A DNA stretch of 64,000 nt. Origin: Grifola frondosa. Its lineage: Eukaryota; Basidiomycota; Agaricomycetes; Polyporales; Grifolaceae. Positions within the stretch are counted from its first letter, which is position 1. Each line of letters opens with the position of its first letter. A program made the position numbers and the translations under genes. The notes below the pieces were generated by a model. The model ran no database searches. It had not been told where the DNA came from and saw only the letters and a program-made list of their open reading frames with translations. Where the stretch lies: NCBI GenBank assembly GCA_001683735.1, contig LUGG01000027.1:62001-126000 (forward strand), written 5' to 3'. Shown piece by piece: positions 13,011-30,474 of the stretch.

Positions 13011-16000
13011 CCTAGGGTCCTGTGGCAGCGATATCATGGTTCAGTGTACACATCAATGATACACTTGGTGATACGTTTGGATGATGTACAATTCTGGTAT
13101 TCTGCGGCAGATCTACGCCACGCACACAGGCGGAACATGCGGGATAAGGGGCTGAATCCACGGAGCTTGCAGGCAGGGCGAGTTAGGGCTTACCTGCTGT
13201 CGAGCCTGGGTCTCTGAACTAGTCTTGAGCTCACGTAATCCAGCGGGTTAAGTACAGGGGTCTGCCGGATGGATTTTCGTGAGCAGTGGCATCAGGGCAT
13301 CAGCACGGTGGGGTCTCAAAAAGTTTCGGATGAGGAACATGAGTTCAGATCGACTTTCGCGACACCTGAAGGGTACGATACATATGTGAACTTCACGGCC
13401 CTGGAGACTATTGATGCGATAGCACATCTGGCGTACCAGGGAACAACCTTTTCCCTACTTGAACTGCAACGTCGTATCGTCTTCGTTGTAAAGAGTGAGT
13501 GAGCAAATGGTTCGGCTAAACTTGTCAGATATTCGAGTGGAAATCAACTGACCGCGGGAGCACTCACTGTCACTCCATCCGGGGAGTATGCTCTTTTCCC
13601 AACATCTCTTCTCCCAAGAAATACAATCACCGTTGCCATCGGCGCAATTCAACCTGCTGGCTGTTGCAAAAAAAAGCTCAAGAAATTAAGGGAATCAAAA
13701 AAGGTCAAGCGCCAACAACGCCGCCATTACCAACCGACCTTCTACCCTCATGAAGACCCTCCGGATAACTAGACCGCATCTGATGCTGTGCAGGAGAATT
13801 CGGGGGAAATGGGCAAGGATGACTGAATTCGCAGCCAAGCGACTCTGTTGGAGATGGTTGGAGTCTAAGTAGAAAGCGGGTTTCTGAGCTCATGCGTGGT
13901 TGCAACGGGGACAAGCCTGGCCCAAAGCGAGCAGCTGAGCAGCCCTTAAAGAAGAATAATCCAGTTCAGAGACTACGCAGGCCGTTTACCATCAGGAGAT
14001 GGAGGTAAGTTCAGGTGGTGGCGGGAAAAACCGGTTTTGCGGTTTCAGGTCGGCGGCGACCAACACAGACTCCACCGTTTCGCATTTGATTCAGTCAGAA
14101 ATTGCGAATTCTTCTAACGTCGATATAACACGCTGACACCAATGCGATTCCTCGAGGATTCAGCCCGGAATGCCGAGTCCGCGCTGAAGAGGTAAAAATT
14201 GTTGAATTCTGATCCTTGCAGCCACTAAGTGGCACTCGACATGGGAGCCAGGATCAGTAGTAGTAAAGCTCCCTAGTCGAAACGGCCCTGCCAAAAAGCC
14301 TGGTGAGAGCTTCAACCCAATGTAAATTAGCGGTGGGTACGAATTCCCCAAGCACACTAATATCCTTTCTGTAAGTTGAACGCCGGATGCTGTGGAAGAT
14401 GTCCGCAGCGCCGCAAACCGTCGGTAACACGTGAAGCAAGAGCCAACTTCCTGGTTGTACATGCACACAACTGCCTTTGGGTGGGTATCCTCCAAAGGAT
14501 TGGCTCTAAAGTTTGATTCTTCCACTGGAGATCTGCTGCAATCTAGGATTCACTTATGCCGATGCCACGGAATCGAAGCCTGGTAGTGTTGACATCTACG
14601 ATCATACAAGATTCCACGTAGTTGGCGTACATTAGAGGGTGCGGGATGTGCTTAGAGACTCACCAGTGTCCCAGGACGATTGGTGGCACCGTCACGAACA
14701 TGGTACGTCAACCAAAGTGGCATGTGTAGAACGAAAGGGTGCTTCCAAGCGTAACACATTAATCTATTCAGGATGGAAACAGCCATACGGTGAGGTCTTC
14801 TGTATCTGATCAAGCTGTTCGTGAGACACATAAGCCCAAATGCTTCGCACAACAAGGCAAGCCTACCTTGACTACTGCCATGTACGTAGGTCCGCCGTGC
14901 ACAATGATTGCCGTCGCACTAGGGGCTGTGCAGAACCATCCCACAAGGACCATTTGGTGTTGAGGTGAGAGAACCTTTCATGACTTCAAATGATGACACG
15001 GCATGGGGATACATTAACACGTACAAAAAGCTTCGCATCTCCCAAAAGTGAACTTCACAGGCCTGCGGCGAATAACATAGATTTTGAAGTTGGAAGTTCC
15101 TTGTGGACTAGTCTGTCTGTCTCGATGATTACGACTCAGTGAGAGAGGAAAGGACTTGGCCCAATCGTAAACCCCTACCAGCCCAGATATGACACAGATG
15201 GTCATGAGGGGGCAATGGGACGGAACCAAATGCTACCAATCCTAACAAAGCGGGTGACGCCCCACAGAGCATCGGGCGCCGCCCCTCTCCGGCCGAAATT
15301 TAGGCCAGAAGGTCTTCACACTATGGAATCTCATCTCTTCATCATCAGAAAATCCTCGTCCACTATCCTTGTGCTCGGAGTCATTCATCGGGGAATTTCT
15401 CTGCCACGAAATATTGGAGCTAATCCCGACGATATACCCACTTACATCGGATTGCAACACTATCCTCCACAAGTTTCTTCCGGTATTCCCTCCTCCGCTC
15501 CTATCTGTCCCATATCCTGGCTCAGCCGGCCTCTGAAGGTGTGAGACCCAGCATATTGGCGGCCTACATTCCAATCCGTGGCGCAATGCCGTTATAGGTG
15601 ATCATCCGGACGAATTCGAAGTAAATGGCTGTGTCAGCTGGGAGTTGGCGTTGGACAGCGTGTTACGTAGTGAGTTTGCAAGTTACAAACTGGCTAGATG
15701 ACAATCCGATTCTCGGCGCTCAATTTAAATACGATATCGATTCAGATGAGGAACTTGACGCACGCATCCATGCCCACTTCAGAGCCTCTATCTCCTACTT
15801 TGACTCTGCCTAGCACTCCACATTTCAAATCCGAAATCCTGTATCTTCTCTCTTAGTTGAGCGTGCCAATCTCCTGGTCGGCGGCGCTTCCCCACATGCA
15901 CCAGCGACCTGGCCATTCAGGGTGGTACAAGACGATTGGAGGCCATTTCTGACAATATGCATGCACGGTTGCTGATGATTAAGTTACAGGCCGTCGAAAG

Positions 16001-16472
16001 AAACTCGAAGAAATCCGCTCGGACTATAAGTAACTCAATCGCACAATCATTAGGCCGCACGATCCGCAACACCATACCCGCTTTCAATCCTGCATGATCT
16101 CTCCCTCGAATGTGCTACCACCTAGTCACTTATGTGGAGTACGGCTGCGCTCACTGCATTCCCACTAGACGGCACTACGTGAGTACCGTTGCGTGGGTGC
16201 TATCTCGCCTTAATTGTAGACAGATCGACTGCAATGAAGCGCACTGCAGACTCAGCCGGTTCCATATGCCCATCGAGCATGATTGTGTAAATGAGTGCGG
16301 CGAGGTGTAAGCACGTTTATTGCGCTCCACTCACGAACTTCAGCTGATTTTGCGTCTTCAGCATCCTTCCAGATCAAAGCATAGTGATGGAAGTGCGTCC
16401 AGAATTATGTAACTCCTGCCTTCGTCGCCATCCCCACGGGACGAATGGATCTGGCAGAAATAACGGTGCCGG

Positions 16473-16521
16473 TGGAACGAATGGTAGGAACGGTACGAAT
16501 GGTACGAATGGTATGAACGGG
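16473..16521. repeat. Short tandem repeat, unit GGTACGAAT (9 bp)
   Basis: About five imperfect copies of a 9-base unit (GGAACGAAT / GGTACGAAT / GGTATGAAC) lie in a row. Because the unit is a multiple of three, it reads as Asn-Gly-Thr repeats on the plus strand and as Pro-Phe-Val repeats on the minus strand. Neither flank supports a gene, so I treat it as a minisatellite. Confidence 0.75.
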
Positions 16522-17729
16522 TATGGAAACGATATGGGAACAGATACTGAGACTGAGACTGAATGAGAGAACTGAGGAGGCAGACGGGGCGCAGGAGAAT
16601 GCAATGTACTATAGTCCGCTTCAATCGACAATCATGGCAGTTCGCGAATACGAATGTCTCGTAACGTCTATTTCAGCATGCTCAGGAGGATTGCGCCAAA
16701 TCCTCCAAGCGATTTGACCGCTAGATGATCAGCAATCATGATTACTTCTATTTGTCTTCATCAGACGACTATCGATGACCATAGCTCGAGAATTAATGAG
16801 CCACGGTCTATCGAGTTGAGTTGATAAGTCAACTTCAGACACCATTTGAGAAAGAAATTTTCAGCACGTCGCAACTGAGAATGTCTGGAATTTGTCGGCG
16901 AATGTAGCATGGCCTCCAATCATAAATGGCAAGTGACCTAGTACCAACGAGTCAGGTAGCATAGGGTGCAGGCATTGCATTGCCTACCAGGTGTCAGAAG
17001 CGAGACTCTGTCAGGCGGACACATCATCCAGACGTAACCTACGGTTGCATTAACGGAGAATTCGATCTTTCCTCGAAACGTACTCGCCATATCGGTCAAA
17101 GATGACAGACAGCGCGTAAAGGGTGCAGAAGAAGGCAGAACCGAAATGCCCAGGAGCGAGTTGCTGCTGGCAGGGGCACGCACATCAATGATCATCACTG
17201 TGGGTAGGAATTGGCACGATCTGCTTCCCATCGCGGACTATACTTCTCAGGCAATAGCAAGTAGAAATGTGCCGATAACTTGCCGGTGTCGAATGTGGAA
17301 AACGCTCAGCATATTGTTGACCAGTCGTATGGCGGCGATAGTCTAACCTAGTAATCGCAGAAATTTGAGTTAATACCGGGGTGGTGCTGGTTCCAAGCAG
17401 ATATACTTCAGTACAAACCTATTATCACGCAAGATATGGCGATGAGATCTATTAGTGCGATTCAGCTTTGATGCAAAGCGGTTAGTTGCGGACCGTGCGG
17501 TAGAGGTGGCAAGGGTCTTTGGATCGTCACACGTGAACGTGCGGGTCACGCGAACGTGACATGGCTCTTTGTGTGGCGCGCCTGTCGACGACCCTACCGC
17601 TGCTCTGCACCAGCACTACTTTCTCCATACACCGCTAGTCAAATAATTGAATTTTCCGATAGGACCATCGAATATATTGAACCTGTAGAGCTGTCTTGGA
17701 ACTTCAACGGCGACAACTACTTCTCTAAC

Positions 17730-20462
17730 ATGACGTCCAAGCACTACGCGACTTTGGTCCCACCACTTTTCGCACACGGAGGCGTCGACGATTTCAAACA
17801 ATCGGGACGAACGCTCCAGTCATCCCTTTCCCCGAGAGATCGCTCAATCGCTGTCTGCGTGTCGCCTAACGTACGGAATTCGAGAATGCCACCAAACCTG
17901 AGTTGACATCTTGCTTTGGTTTGGGATGCAGGCAGATCCTCAAGTGCTTCGCTCGCAAAATGCTTCATATCCAAAAGTCGTCCCTATATACTTCGCGTCT
18001 CCGGAGAGGGCTCCGACTTCAGAGAGAAGAACGGTGTGTAACTTACTGCCCTTTCACTATGCTATCCCTCACTACCTCCAGTTTTTGTCGGATACATTCG
18101 TAATCTTCGAAGCCATGCGGAATTTGAAGAATATGTCCCGTTTCAACGATCCTCATTTGTATGTATGCGTACTATGAATGTTGGGCAATGGCTGATTGTC
18201 TCTTACTTAGACTAGAGAGTGATGAAGGCAGGCACGCAATTCGCAAATTGGGAAATGATTATGTCAATTTCTGCAAAGAGTGCTGCTTATACGCCTCTGT
18301 AAGTTCGTACAAGTATAACACTATTCTGTGTATACTCATAAGGCGGATATGAAGCAAAACATCACTCGACCTGAACCTCTGCAATTCAGCGCTGAACATT
18401 ACAGGCGATTATACACATGTTTTTCGCTGTTCGTGTTATTATATGCTACAGATCCACAATTGGAGGATTCCCCGTTGGCGACGAACTGATGGATTGGATC
18501 AATAACCACTTCATTGAACCGTCCACGGAAGAGGGTGACCGTCTTAGTAGCGAGGACCGTCCTTGGGAAGACCCCGCATTTTGGCCCTATCTCACGCGGT
18601 AAGTTGTCAATCTTTAAGGTTCTAAGGTTATATCTAACCACGTTCACACAGCACGACCCTGAGAGGTCTCTCCAAAGCCTCGTCCTTCTTCCTGAATGTC
18701 CTGTCAGATAACCATCCGTCTCAAAATCTTCAGGAACTATCCCGAAATCTATGTCCTTTGGTTGCAGATTACCCACGCCTCCAAAATTTCTCCACCGAAC
18801 GTGAATTCGCGAAGGCCTTCCGACGATGGAGAGACAAAGTGAAAATGTTGCGCATTGCATTGGACCGTGTACCAGACGATGACAGGGAGGATGGGTTCGA
18901 CAATTGGTGGGACCGCCTCAGTGACGTTATTGGCATCTTGGAAGGCCGTGAGGATATAATCAAAAGAATATGTTTGGATCAGGGGCAGATTGGAAGGAAA
19001 TTTGTGCTGTGTGGGGTGTATTTGTCGATACCCGGCTACGACGACGAGATTTACCGTGATTATTGGGTCCCATCGTCTCTCGGTTTAGTCCCGCTGACAA
19101 ATCCCCTTGCAGGGAAGTTGTTACCCACATTTTGGACGAGATGCCTTCCGACCCCACAGATCACGAAGATATGATTCAAACCTCCCTATTCTTAGGAAAA
19201 CCAGTCCAAGCACTGTCAGAAGCCGCGCAAATGGACATCTGGCTTGCCGCACATGTTGCCGACATGATGGAATGCCTCGATCTATTCGACGCGGATGAAT
19301 TCGACGAGTGAGTACCTTCAGAGAAGATATTTTCAGCAAAGTTAACTCCCCGCCTAAAGTTCCGAACTCTCCTTGCGAGACCAATATATTATAGACTATG
19401 CCGAGCACCTGCGAACCGACCCCGCGCTGTGGCGCCTAACAGTTGATTACATGTACTCGTGCGGACCTGTTGGCATCGAGATGGCCGACCAGGTGCTTAT
19501 GCATGTGCCTCTGCGGCTTCGCCCTGCCAAAAATGAACCTACGGTAGCAGATGATAACGCGAAGATCCGCGCTGGCGCGGTGGTTGGCGTATTGAAGGAA
19601 ATCAGCCAGACATGCTTCGACTATCAGCGGGAAGGAGTCAGGCGGATGGTCTGCAGGGTATGTGTTGAATTACGTCTCATTTCGGCAGTCCGATGGAGTT
19701 GCGCCATTGCCTAGGTTGCTGCACAGACGTTCATCCAAGAGAAGGAATATGCGCTGGCCGTGTCCTACTGCGTCTCCGCGGAGGACTGGCCTGGCCTCGG
19801 GCACGTCGTTGATCGTGTCTTGGATGAATATATCGCTCGAGGTCCTTTCATTCCTGCTGGCTTCTATGCTATCTCTGACCCTGCACACAGGCCCGGAGCA
19901 GTTCGCACGCCTAGTCGCGAACATTGCACCCACACTCCACTCGCTCCGCGCAGATACCGGTGCGGGTGCTCACGAGGTGTTCGTCTATCGTCTGGCGTTT
20001 GCCGTGCGGTTCGCTGAATTCCACCGGCGGCGGATCAACGGGGAACTGCAGGACGCGGCCACAGACGTAGTCGCAATGTTCAGGGAAGAGGTCGCGCCGA
20101 AGTCGTGGTGGGCCGTGCTGCTCTGCGATGCGGTCGAACTTTTGCAGTATGGTGCGTGCCTTGAACACGAGATCAGACTTCCGCTGATTCAGTTGGTATC
20201 GCTGGCTTATCCTATAGGCGGCGGCATGCTGTTTGCGCCGCATGACGCGTGTTTACTCATACACAAACTGGAGGAAATCCACGTTCGCACGGCCCAGGGA
20301 GCAAAGGAGGACTACCTCGCCATTCTGGCGAAGTTGTCGAAAGGTGGAGACAAGCACGCCTTGCAGCGGCTGCAGGTTGTGCGATTGGCGTTGGTGAAGT
20401 ACTACGCTAGGTGTGGGGTGGTTGGGGTCGGCGGTAAGAACGTCTCGCCAGTCGTGTACTGA
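17730..20462 (+). CDS. NUP85: Nucleoporin Nup85 (Y-complex), one apparent frameshift
   Basis: Helical scaffold nucleoporin of the Nup84/Nup107 Y-complex at the nuclear pore. The ATG at 17730 opens MTSKHYATLVPPLFAHGGVD. About eleven exons follow, including SPRDRSIAVCVSP, FLSDTFVIFEAMRNLK, LGNDYVNFCKECCLYAS, WINNHFIEPSTEEGDRL and NWWDRLSDVIGILEGREDII. Later come VVTHILDEMPSDPTDHEDMI, FLGKPVQALSEAAQMDIWLA, YIIDYAEHLRTDPALWRLTV, EYALAVSYCVSAEDWPGLGH and the end LVKYYARCGVVGVG. At the G run 18982-18985 the frame shifts between KRICLDQ and GADWKEICAVWGVFVDTRLR; one extra G restores it. Treating 18949-18983 as a 35-base intron is possible but would delete conserved residues. About 700 residues, close to family length. 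Confidence 0.85.
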
Positions 20463-25849
<5,387 letters not shown>

Positions 25850-26165
25850 GTTTCAATAGATTGTTGAGAGGGTGTGCGGAGGATAAGTAGTGTTGTCGGG
25901 ACGACGTGGACGCTGTGCAGAGCGGGGAGTAGAGAGAACTCGAGGTGAGGGCGCGCCTAGCTTATATATCGCTCGGTCACGTGTACGAACCTTAATTTGT
26001 TGATTCACATTCAACGCGTCGGGACCACGTGCACCCGGACGCGTTGTGGGCGCGCGTGTCTATATAAGACCGCCGCGTCCACCATGACCGCCTCTTTATC
26101 CCGCCTTCTCGCCGCCACTTGCCCATCTTTAACCTTAGCCAAAACAAATCACTTGATTATCTCCA
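25850..26165. promoter_or_regulatory. Bidirectional H4-H3 promoter
   Basis: This 316-bp region separates the H4 and H3 start codons. Each side has its own TATA-like box about 100-115 bases from its ATG: TATATAAG at 26061 for H3, and its minus-strand counterpart at 25963-25969 for H4. Between them lie two CACGTG palindromes (25978-25983 and 26026-26031) and two copies of AACGCGTC/GACGCGTT. CACGTG is the bHLH (E-box) target; its use here is inference. Confidence 0.75.
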
Positions 26166-26747
26166 ATGGCTCGTACCAAGCAGACAGCTCGCAAGTCCAC
26201 CGGTGGTGAGTACTTGTTCTTCAAGAGTTTTCTTGTTCATTCAAAGCAACTCACATTTTATCTCAGGCAAGGCGCCCCGTAAACAGCTTGCTGCCAAGTC
26301 ACAAGCTCGTAAGACTGCCGCTGTATGTTTCCTTTCCTTACCACCATATCTCCATACCAACATATCCCTTCATCCAGGCTGCGACCGGCGGTGTGAAGAA
26401 GCCTCATCGTTTCCGGCCGGGTACCGTCGCCCTCCGTGAAATCCGCCGCTATCAGAAATCGACAGAGCTGCTCATCCGCAAGCTCCCCTTCCAGCGCCTC
26501 GTTCGCGAGATTGCGCAGGACTTCAAGGTATGCCGTACATTCCGTCCGTCTCCGCGCCCCGACTGACGTCCCGCAGACCGACCTCCGCTTCCAGTCATCC
26601 GCCGTTATGGCGCTGCAGGAAGCTGCGGAGGCATACCTTGTCTCGCTCTTCGAGGACACCAACCTCGCTGCCATCCACGCGAAGCGTGTCACCATCCAGC
26701 CGAAAGACCTTGCCCTGGCGCGTCGGTTGCGCGGGGAGCGGTCGTAA
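26166..26747 (+). CDS. Histone H3
   Basis: Core histone H3. Four exons: [32 protein letters not shown]; the exon with [20 protein letters not shown] and [20 protein letters not shown]; and [20 protein letters not shown] to [12 protein letters not shown]4, K9, K14, K18, K23 and K36 are present. The tail between K23 and GGVKK reads [11 protein letters not shown], two residues longer than the canonical AARKSAPAT, so the mature protein would be 137 rather than 135 residues. All splice sites are GT..AG and no frameshift is needed. Divergent from H4. Confidence 0.95.
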
Positions 26748-27064
26748 TTTATTGTCTTAGAGGGTTGGGGTTGACGGGGTTGTTGTACGAGCAGTGTATT
26801 TTTATCTATCGCATTTCTATCTTAATCTCATTGTCTCATTCTCCCCTTGACTTGCACGCGCCACTTTCGATGCGTTTATGTTTCTTCCTTTCTGGCGAGC
26901 TCTCGATACTCAACATTGGAGTTCGCACTGGCAACGACCCTTGCTGACATCCGAATGAGTGTTACAGGGAATAGAGTTCGGGGCTCTTCTATATACATGC
27001 ATGCAAAATCCAAGTGAAACATCCTTCGAATCAGCCACGGTAGCTACAAACGCTGACAACGTCG

Positions 27065-29242
27065 TCATACATAACAGTGTCTCCCCGCGCGCATCCCAAC
27101 GCGTCCCCGCTCTCCAAGTCCTGTCCGGCAGCCCAGGTCAGCCCAGCCCAAGCTAGCCCAAACTAAAACACCCACCAAAGCCTGCGCCGTATGCGGAACG
27201 GGTGTCTCCTCTAGCAGCTCGAGCGGCAAGTTCTTCTCCGTGGTCGGGGACGCCGTGTGCAGGATTCCCTCGTCTGCATGCGGCTGCAGCGTCGCGCCGC
27301 TGCTCGCGGTAGAAGTACTCAGGTCCATGGAGGATGGGGTCGCCGGGGCATCTTCGAGCGCAGTGAAGTTGACCGTGATGGGCGACTCGATGCGACGACG
27401 CACGACGTCGCGCGCGTTCAGCCTGGGCGGGGATCAGTAACAGTCAGAGGAGCGCGCGAGGATACTTGCGATGTGAGCAGGGCGATCAGGTACACTGCCG
27501 CCGCGGCCGCCGATGGTTAGCTTGTCAGGGCGCAGACGGGAGGATGGTACGCACGGTTGGCTATTTGTATGTAGAACGCGACGAATATGAAGGTTCCGGG
27601 CCTTACGTAGAACTGGAAGATCGCTCGTCGGTTTGGCTCAGACTGAAGAAGGCCGACTTACTGCAACCATCCCTGCGCCCTCGATTATACTGCAGACGGT
27701 GCGTTGAGCGGAAGACGACGGTGCACAACAGCATGTACGACTTACCTAGGAAACAGACCTGGATATCGCGTTCAGATGAGCGAAACTTCAACAGAGACAT
27801 GCTCAAACGAACACACCTGTCTCGATTGCATATAATATCAGTATATTGATCACTGAATCCGTCCTGCGGTACAGGTGCGCTATAGGTAATGTCGGAAAAC
27901 AGGATCTTTGCGGTCCACATACCTCCTGAGGCCTGTCCTGGAGCCGTTCAAAAACACACAGAGCAGTACCGTGAGGAGAATGTCGGCCGACAGGCCCGAA
28001 AAGAACACGACCTCGAACAGCACCTATGTGCCTCATCTTCAGCGAACCTTGCACAGAAACGTGAAAATGAACACAGACCCTGCGAGGCTCCAGTTGGTCA
28101 TTCCGATGAGCATAGACGAAACTACGAATGGTTATGTCATTCACTAGGAATGGATGGAAAACATGATGAAGCATACAACTGCACACAGAGGGCTTTCACG
28201 ACCTCCCGTCAGCACGCCAACCTGATAAAACATAATGTGAGGCTACTCACCAGTGGAGCACGCTGGATAGGTACTGTAAGATGGATTGTTCATTGTCGAT
28301 GATAGAATCACTCACCAAGGTCGACAAGGGAAAACATTATCTGCGACAACGTAACATATGAACTCCGAAAAATGAGTAGGAATCCAAACCGAACACACCG
28401 TCAATGTCACCCCCACTACAACTACAAACCCAATCCTATTCGTACTCTTACAAACTGCATGGTTTACCAGTTAAAAAAACAGCGCTAGGACGATGGGATA
28501 AACAGTGCTTACGTCTCCATAGACGATACACGAACACGCTGAGAGAAGCATTAATGTCGGCAAAAGATGACAAAAGCACATACATACAGGCGCACTAATA
28601 CCACTACCGATGCCTGATGAATGACCGCAAAAATTAGTCGACAAAGTTCCTTGCCACCGGAAAAAAAAATAGAAACTGACATTTACGACCAAAAGTAACT
28701 GTACGAACTATCAGTACAGTGACAATGAAGGATAGAATTGACACATACGTTGACACTCCTGTAGGATGGTATCAGATCATGCCAATAGGTGAGTATCACT
28801 GACGTACCATGGTTTGACGTTGAGGATCGCAAAGGACAGAAAATTTGTAATCGTAAGGGTGTACAGCGCATGCGAGGTTAGACAAAGACTGAAGGTGCAT
28901 ATACACCTGATATAGACATTTCGTCAGCGTTGAACTACGCTCTATCTCGTAGGGAACTTACCATGCCAAAAAGATCTGATATAAAAGCCATAAGAATGCA
29001 ATGTAATCCACAAGGTAATTCTACATACCATCCCCTTGAACCACCGCGAGTCTCCATAGGACCGTTGTGCATACCGCCACGCACAGGCGCACAATACCCC
29101 GTATGATCTGCAATGCGGTCAAAACCACCTCCAGTGCAGAAGGAGAGCCACAGGATACGTACAACATCTGAAACTGGACCCCAAGTAGATTTGCGCCAAT
29201 AGTGCCATTTAGAGCCTTAGCAATTGCAGCGGGTTTCGACAT
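27065..29242 (-). CDS. DUF6534-type integral membrane protein, copy A
   Basis: Basidiomycete polytopic membrane protein of unknown function. The start MSKPAAIAKALNGTIGANLL is followed by an intron, then SYGVLCACAWRYAQRSYGDS and RWFKGM; HALYTLTITNFLSFAILNVK; and a poorly resolved middle. The clear DUF6534 core is ADILLTVLLCVFLNGSRTGL, RTDSVINILILYAIETG and FQFYVRPGTFIFVAFYIQIA. It ends LNARDVVRRRIESPITVNFT with a disordered tail. The last intron (27423-27469) is a GC..AG intron with consensus donor GCAAGT. I could not join every exon between about 27.85 and 29.0 kb without doubt: there may be a 14-base microexon (ATCTTTTTGGCATG near 28970), and the exon before FQFYVRP is unclear. It may be a gene or a recent pseudogene. 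Confidence 0.6.
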
Positions 29243-29828
29243 AGGAAAAGCGAGGGTGAGCTAAGTGAGGGAATGGCTGGGAAAGGAGTAGGGTCAGATA
29301 CGCTCTCGCTGCTTGGATCTCGCTGTATATATGGGACCCTCTCCGCATAGTAGATGCAGGCATGATCGGATCCTGTTTGACTGCTTCCGCGCGGATGTCA
29401 ATGTTTGTACTTTCCTATCCGATGTCACCTAGTACATCACACTATGCAGACCACAAAGATAATAAGTAACTGTATGTTTTACGGTACATGCAATTACTCA
29501 CTAGTTGTGGTTACGTAGAACTTGGGAAATAAGGTGCATTGCGCTCGACTCTGTAAATTGGAGGACCATGAACCATGCGAAGGATAGCCGCGGCGTCAGA
29601 AATGTAAGCGCCCAGCCACTGAAGTTTCCAAATAAGGGCATGTCTTCAAGTTGAACCCGGTATATATCAATTGTCAATATTCTACCGATATCTTCAGTTT
29701 AGAATTCCCTAATACTACATCTAATACTATTTTTTATAGATGAGAGGAAAGTATTGGGAAGTATAGTGTAAAGGTATTATCTCTTAGGAGCAATAAATTT
29801 GTTCGATGGGCGTAGTACAAAAGTCGCA

Positions 29829-29849
29829 AGACCGATCAACTGCCAGAGA
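29829..29849 (-). pseudogene. tRNA-Asp stub (5' end only)
   Basis: ACCGATCAACTGCCAGAGA here aligns with ACCGATATACTACCAGAGA at the 5' end of the tRNA-Asp in unit B (minus strand), within otherwise matching flanks. The rest of the tRNA body is missing, so unit A appears to have lost its tRNA by an internal deletion. Confidence 0.6.
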
Positions 29850-30204
29850 AGTTGCCAGGAGGTTTACATCACGTATGCGCCCTTAGATACTTGTATACTA
29901 GTCCAGCACTTCAAAATGACAACTATGGTGGGTTTTTTAAAATCAACACTTTCTTCAGCAGTTTACTGATCTCACTGTCACCATGAAAATTCTGCCCAGT
30001 CGATGGGCAATTACGGGAGCACCTCATGCTCTACATGATGACTATCAGCAATAGCAACGGTGCACCGCAATATATGACTCCAAGAGAATGCATTGTTATA
30101 GTGATTCCTCAGCCAGCTCGACTCTCGACGTAATATAAGACTCTATCAGCTTTATTACTAGTGATCTCCGTCAAGGCATAGATAAGGTACGCAATACATG
30201 CACC

Positions 30205-30440
30205 TCAGGATGATGTCCTTTCAAGGGAGTCTATCCATTCCCGTCTCGCCGTATCTGAGGTGACACTCAACAGAGTATCCCCATCAAGATTTCATGATCG
30301 AATGATTGTGGGACGAGCGCCGGGACCAATAAAAGCCTGTTCGGATCAAGGGTTGCGACAGAACGGATGAGATAGTCTGCCATGTCGCCGCCACTAAATG
30401 GGTTTGCGAGGTCCGTCGCATGAGCCTACAGGTAAAGTTG
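30205..30440 (-). pseudogene. Carboxylesterase 3' fragment in unit A
   Basis: Minus-strand reading gives HATDLANPFSGGDMADYLIR and SVATLDPNR, then a frame break, then DGDTLLSVTSDTARREW and a stop. This corresponds to the last roughly 75 residues of the carboxylesterase at 4796-7184, including its catalytic His region. Nothing upstream of that exon is present: the next bases lead into the tail of DUF6534 copy B. A dead fragment with no start, nucleophile or signal peptide. Confidence 0.8.
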
Positions 30441-30474
30441 GAAGAGCTATCCAATGCTTCGAAGAAATACACAC

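Larger units (their letters stand above)
12407..17729. other. 5.3-kb gene-poor stretch
   Basis: I find no complete gene here. The content is short interrupted frames on both strands, one protein-like minus-strand patch (12515-13010, listed separately) and a short tandem repeat near 16.5 kb. No transposase, reverse transcriptase or long terminal repeat was recognised. The right end carries the NUP85 promoter. Confidence 0.45.

Noticed and set aside
16358..16631. Repeat-rich minus-strand open frames with Tyr-His-Ser or Pro-Phe-Val repeats
   Set aside because: They arise from the 9-bp minisatellite and its flanks; no start context, splice sites or conserved flank.
18949..18983. A 35-base intron that would repair the NUP85 frame
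   Set aside because: It has GT..AG ends, but it would remove REDIIKRICLD, which fits the family. A missing G in the adjacent run is simpler and matches the error pattern seen in other genes.
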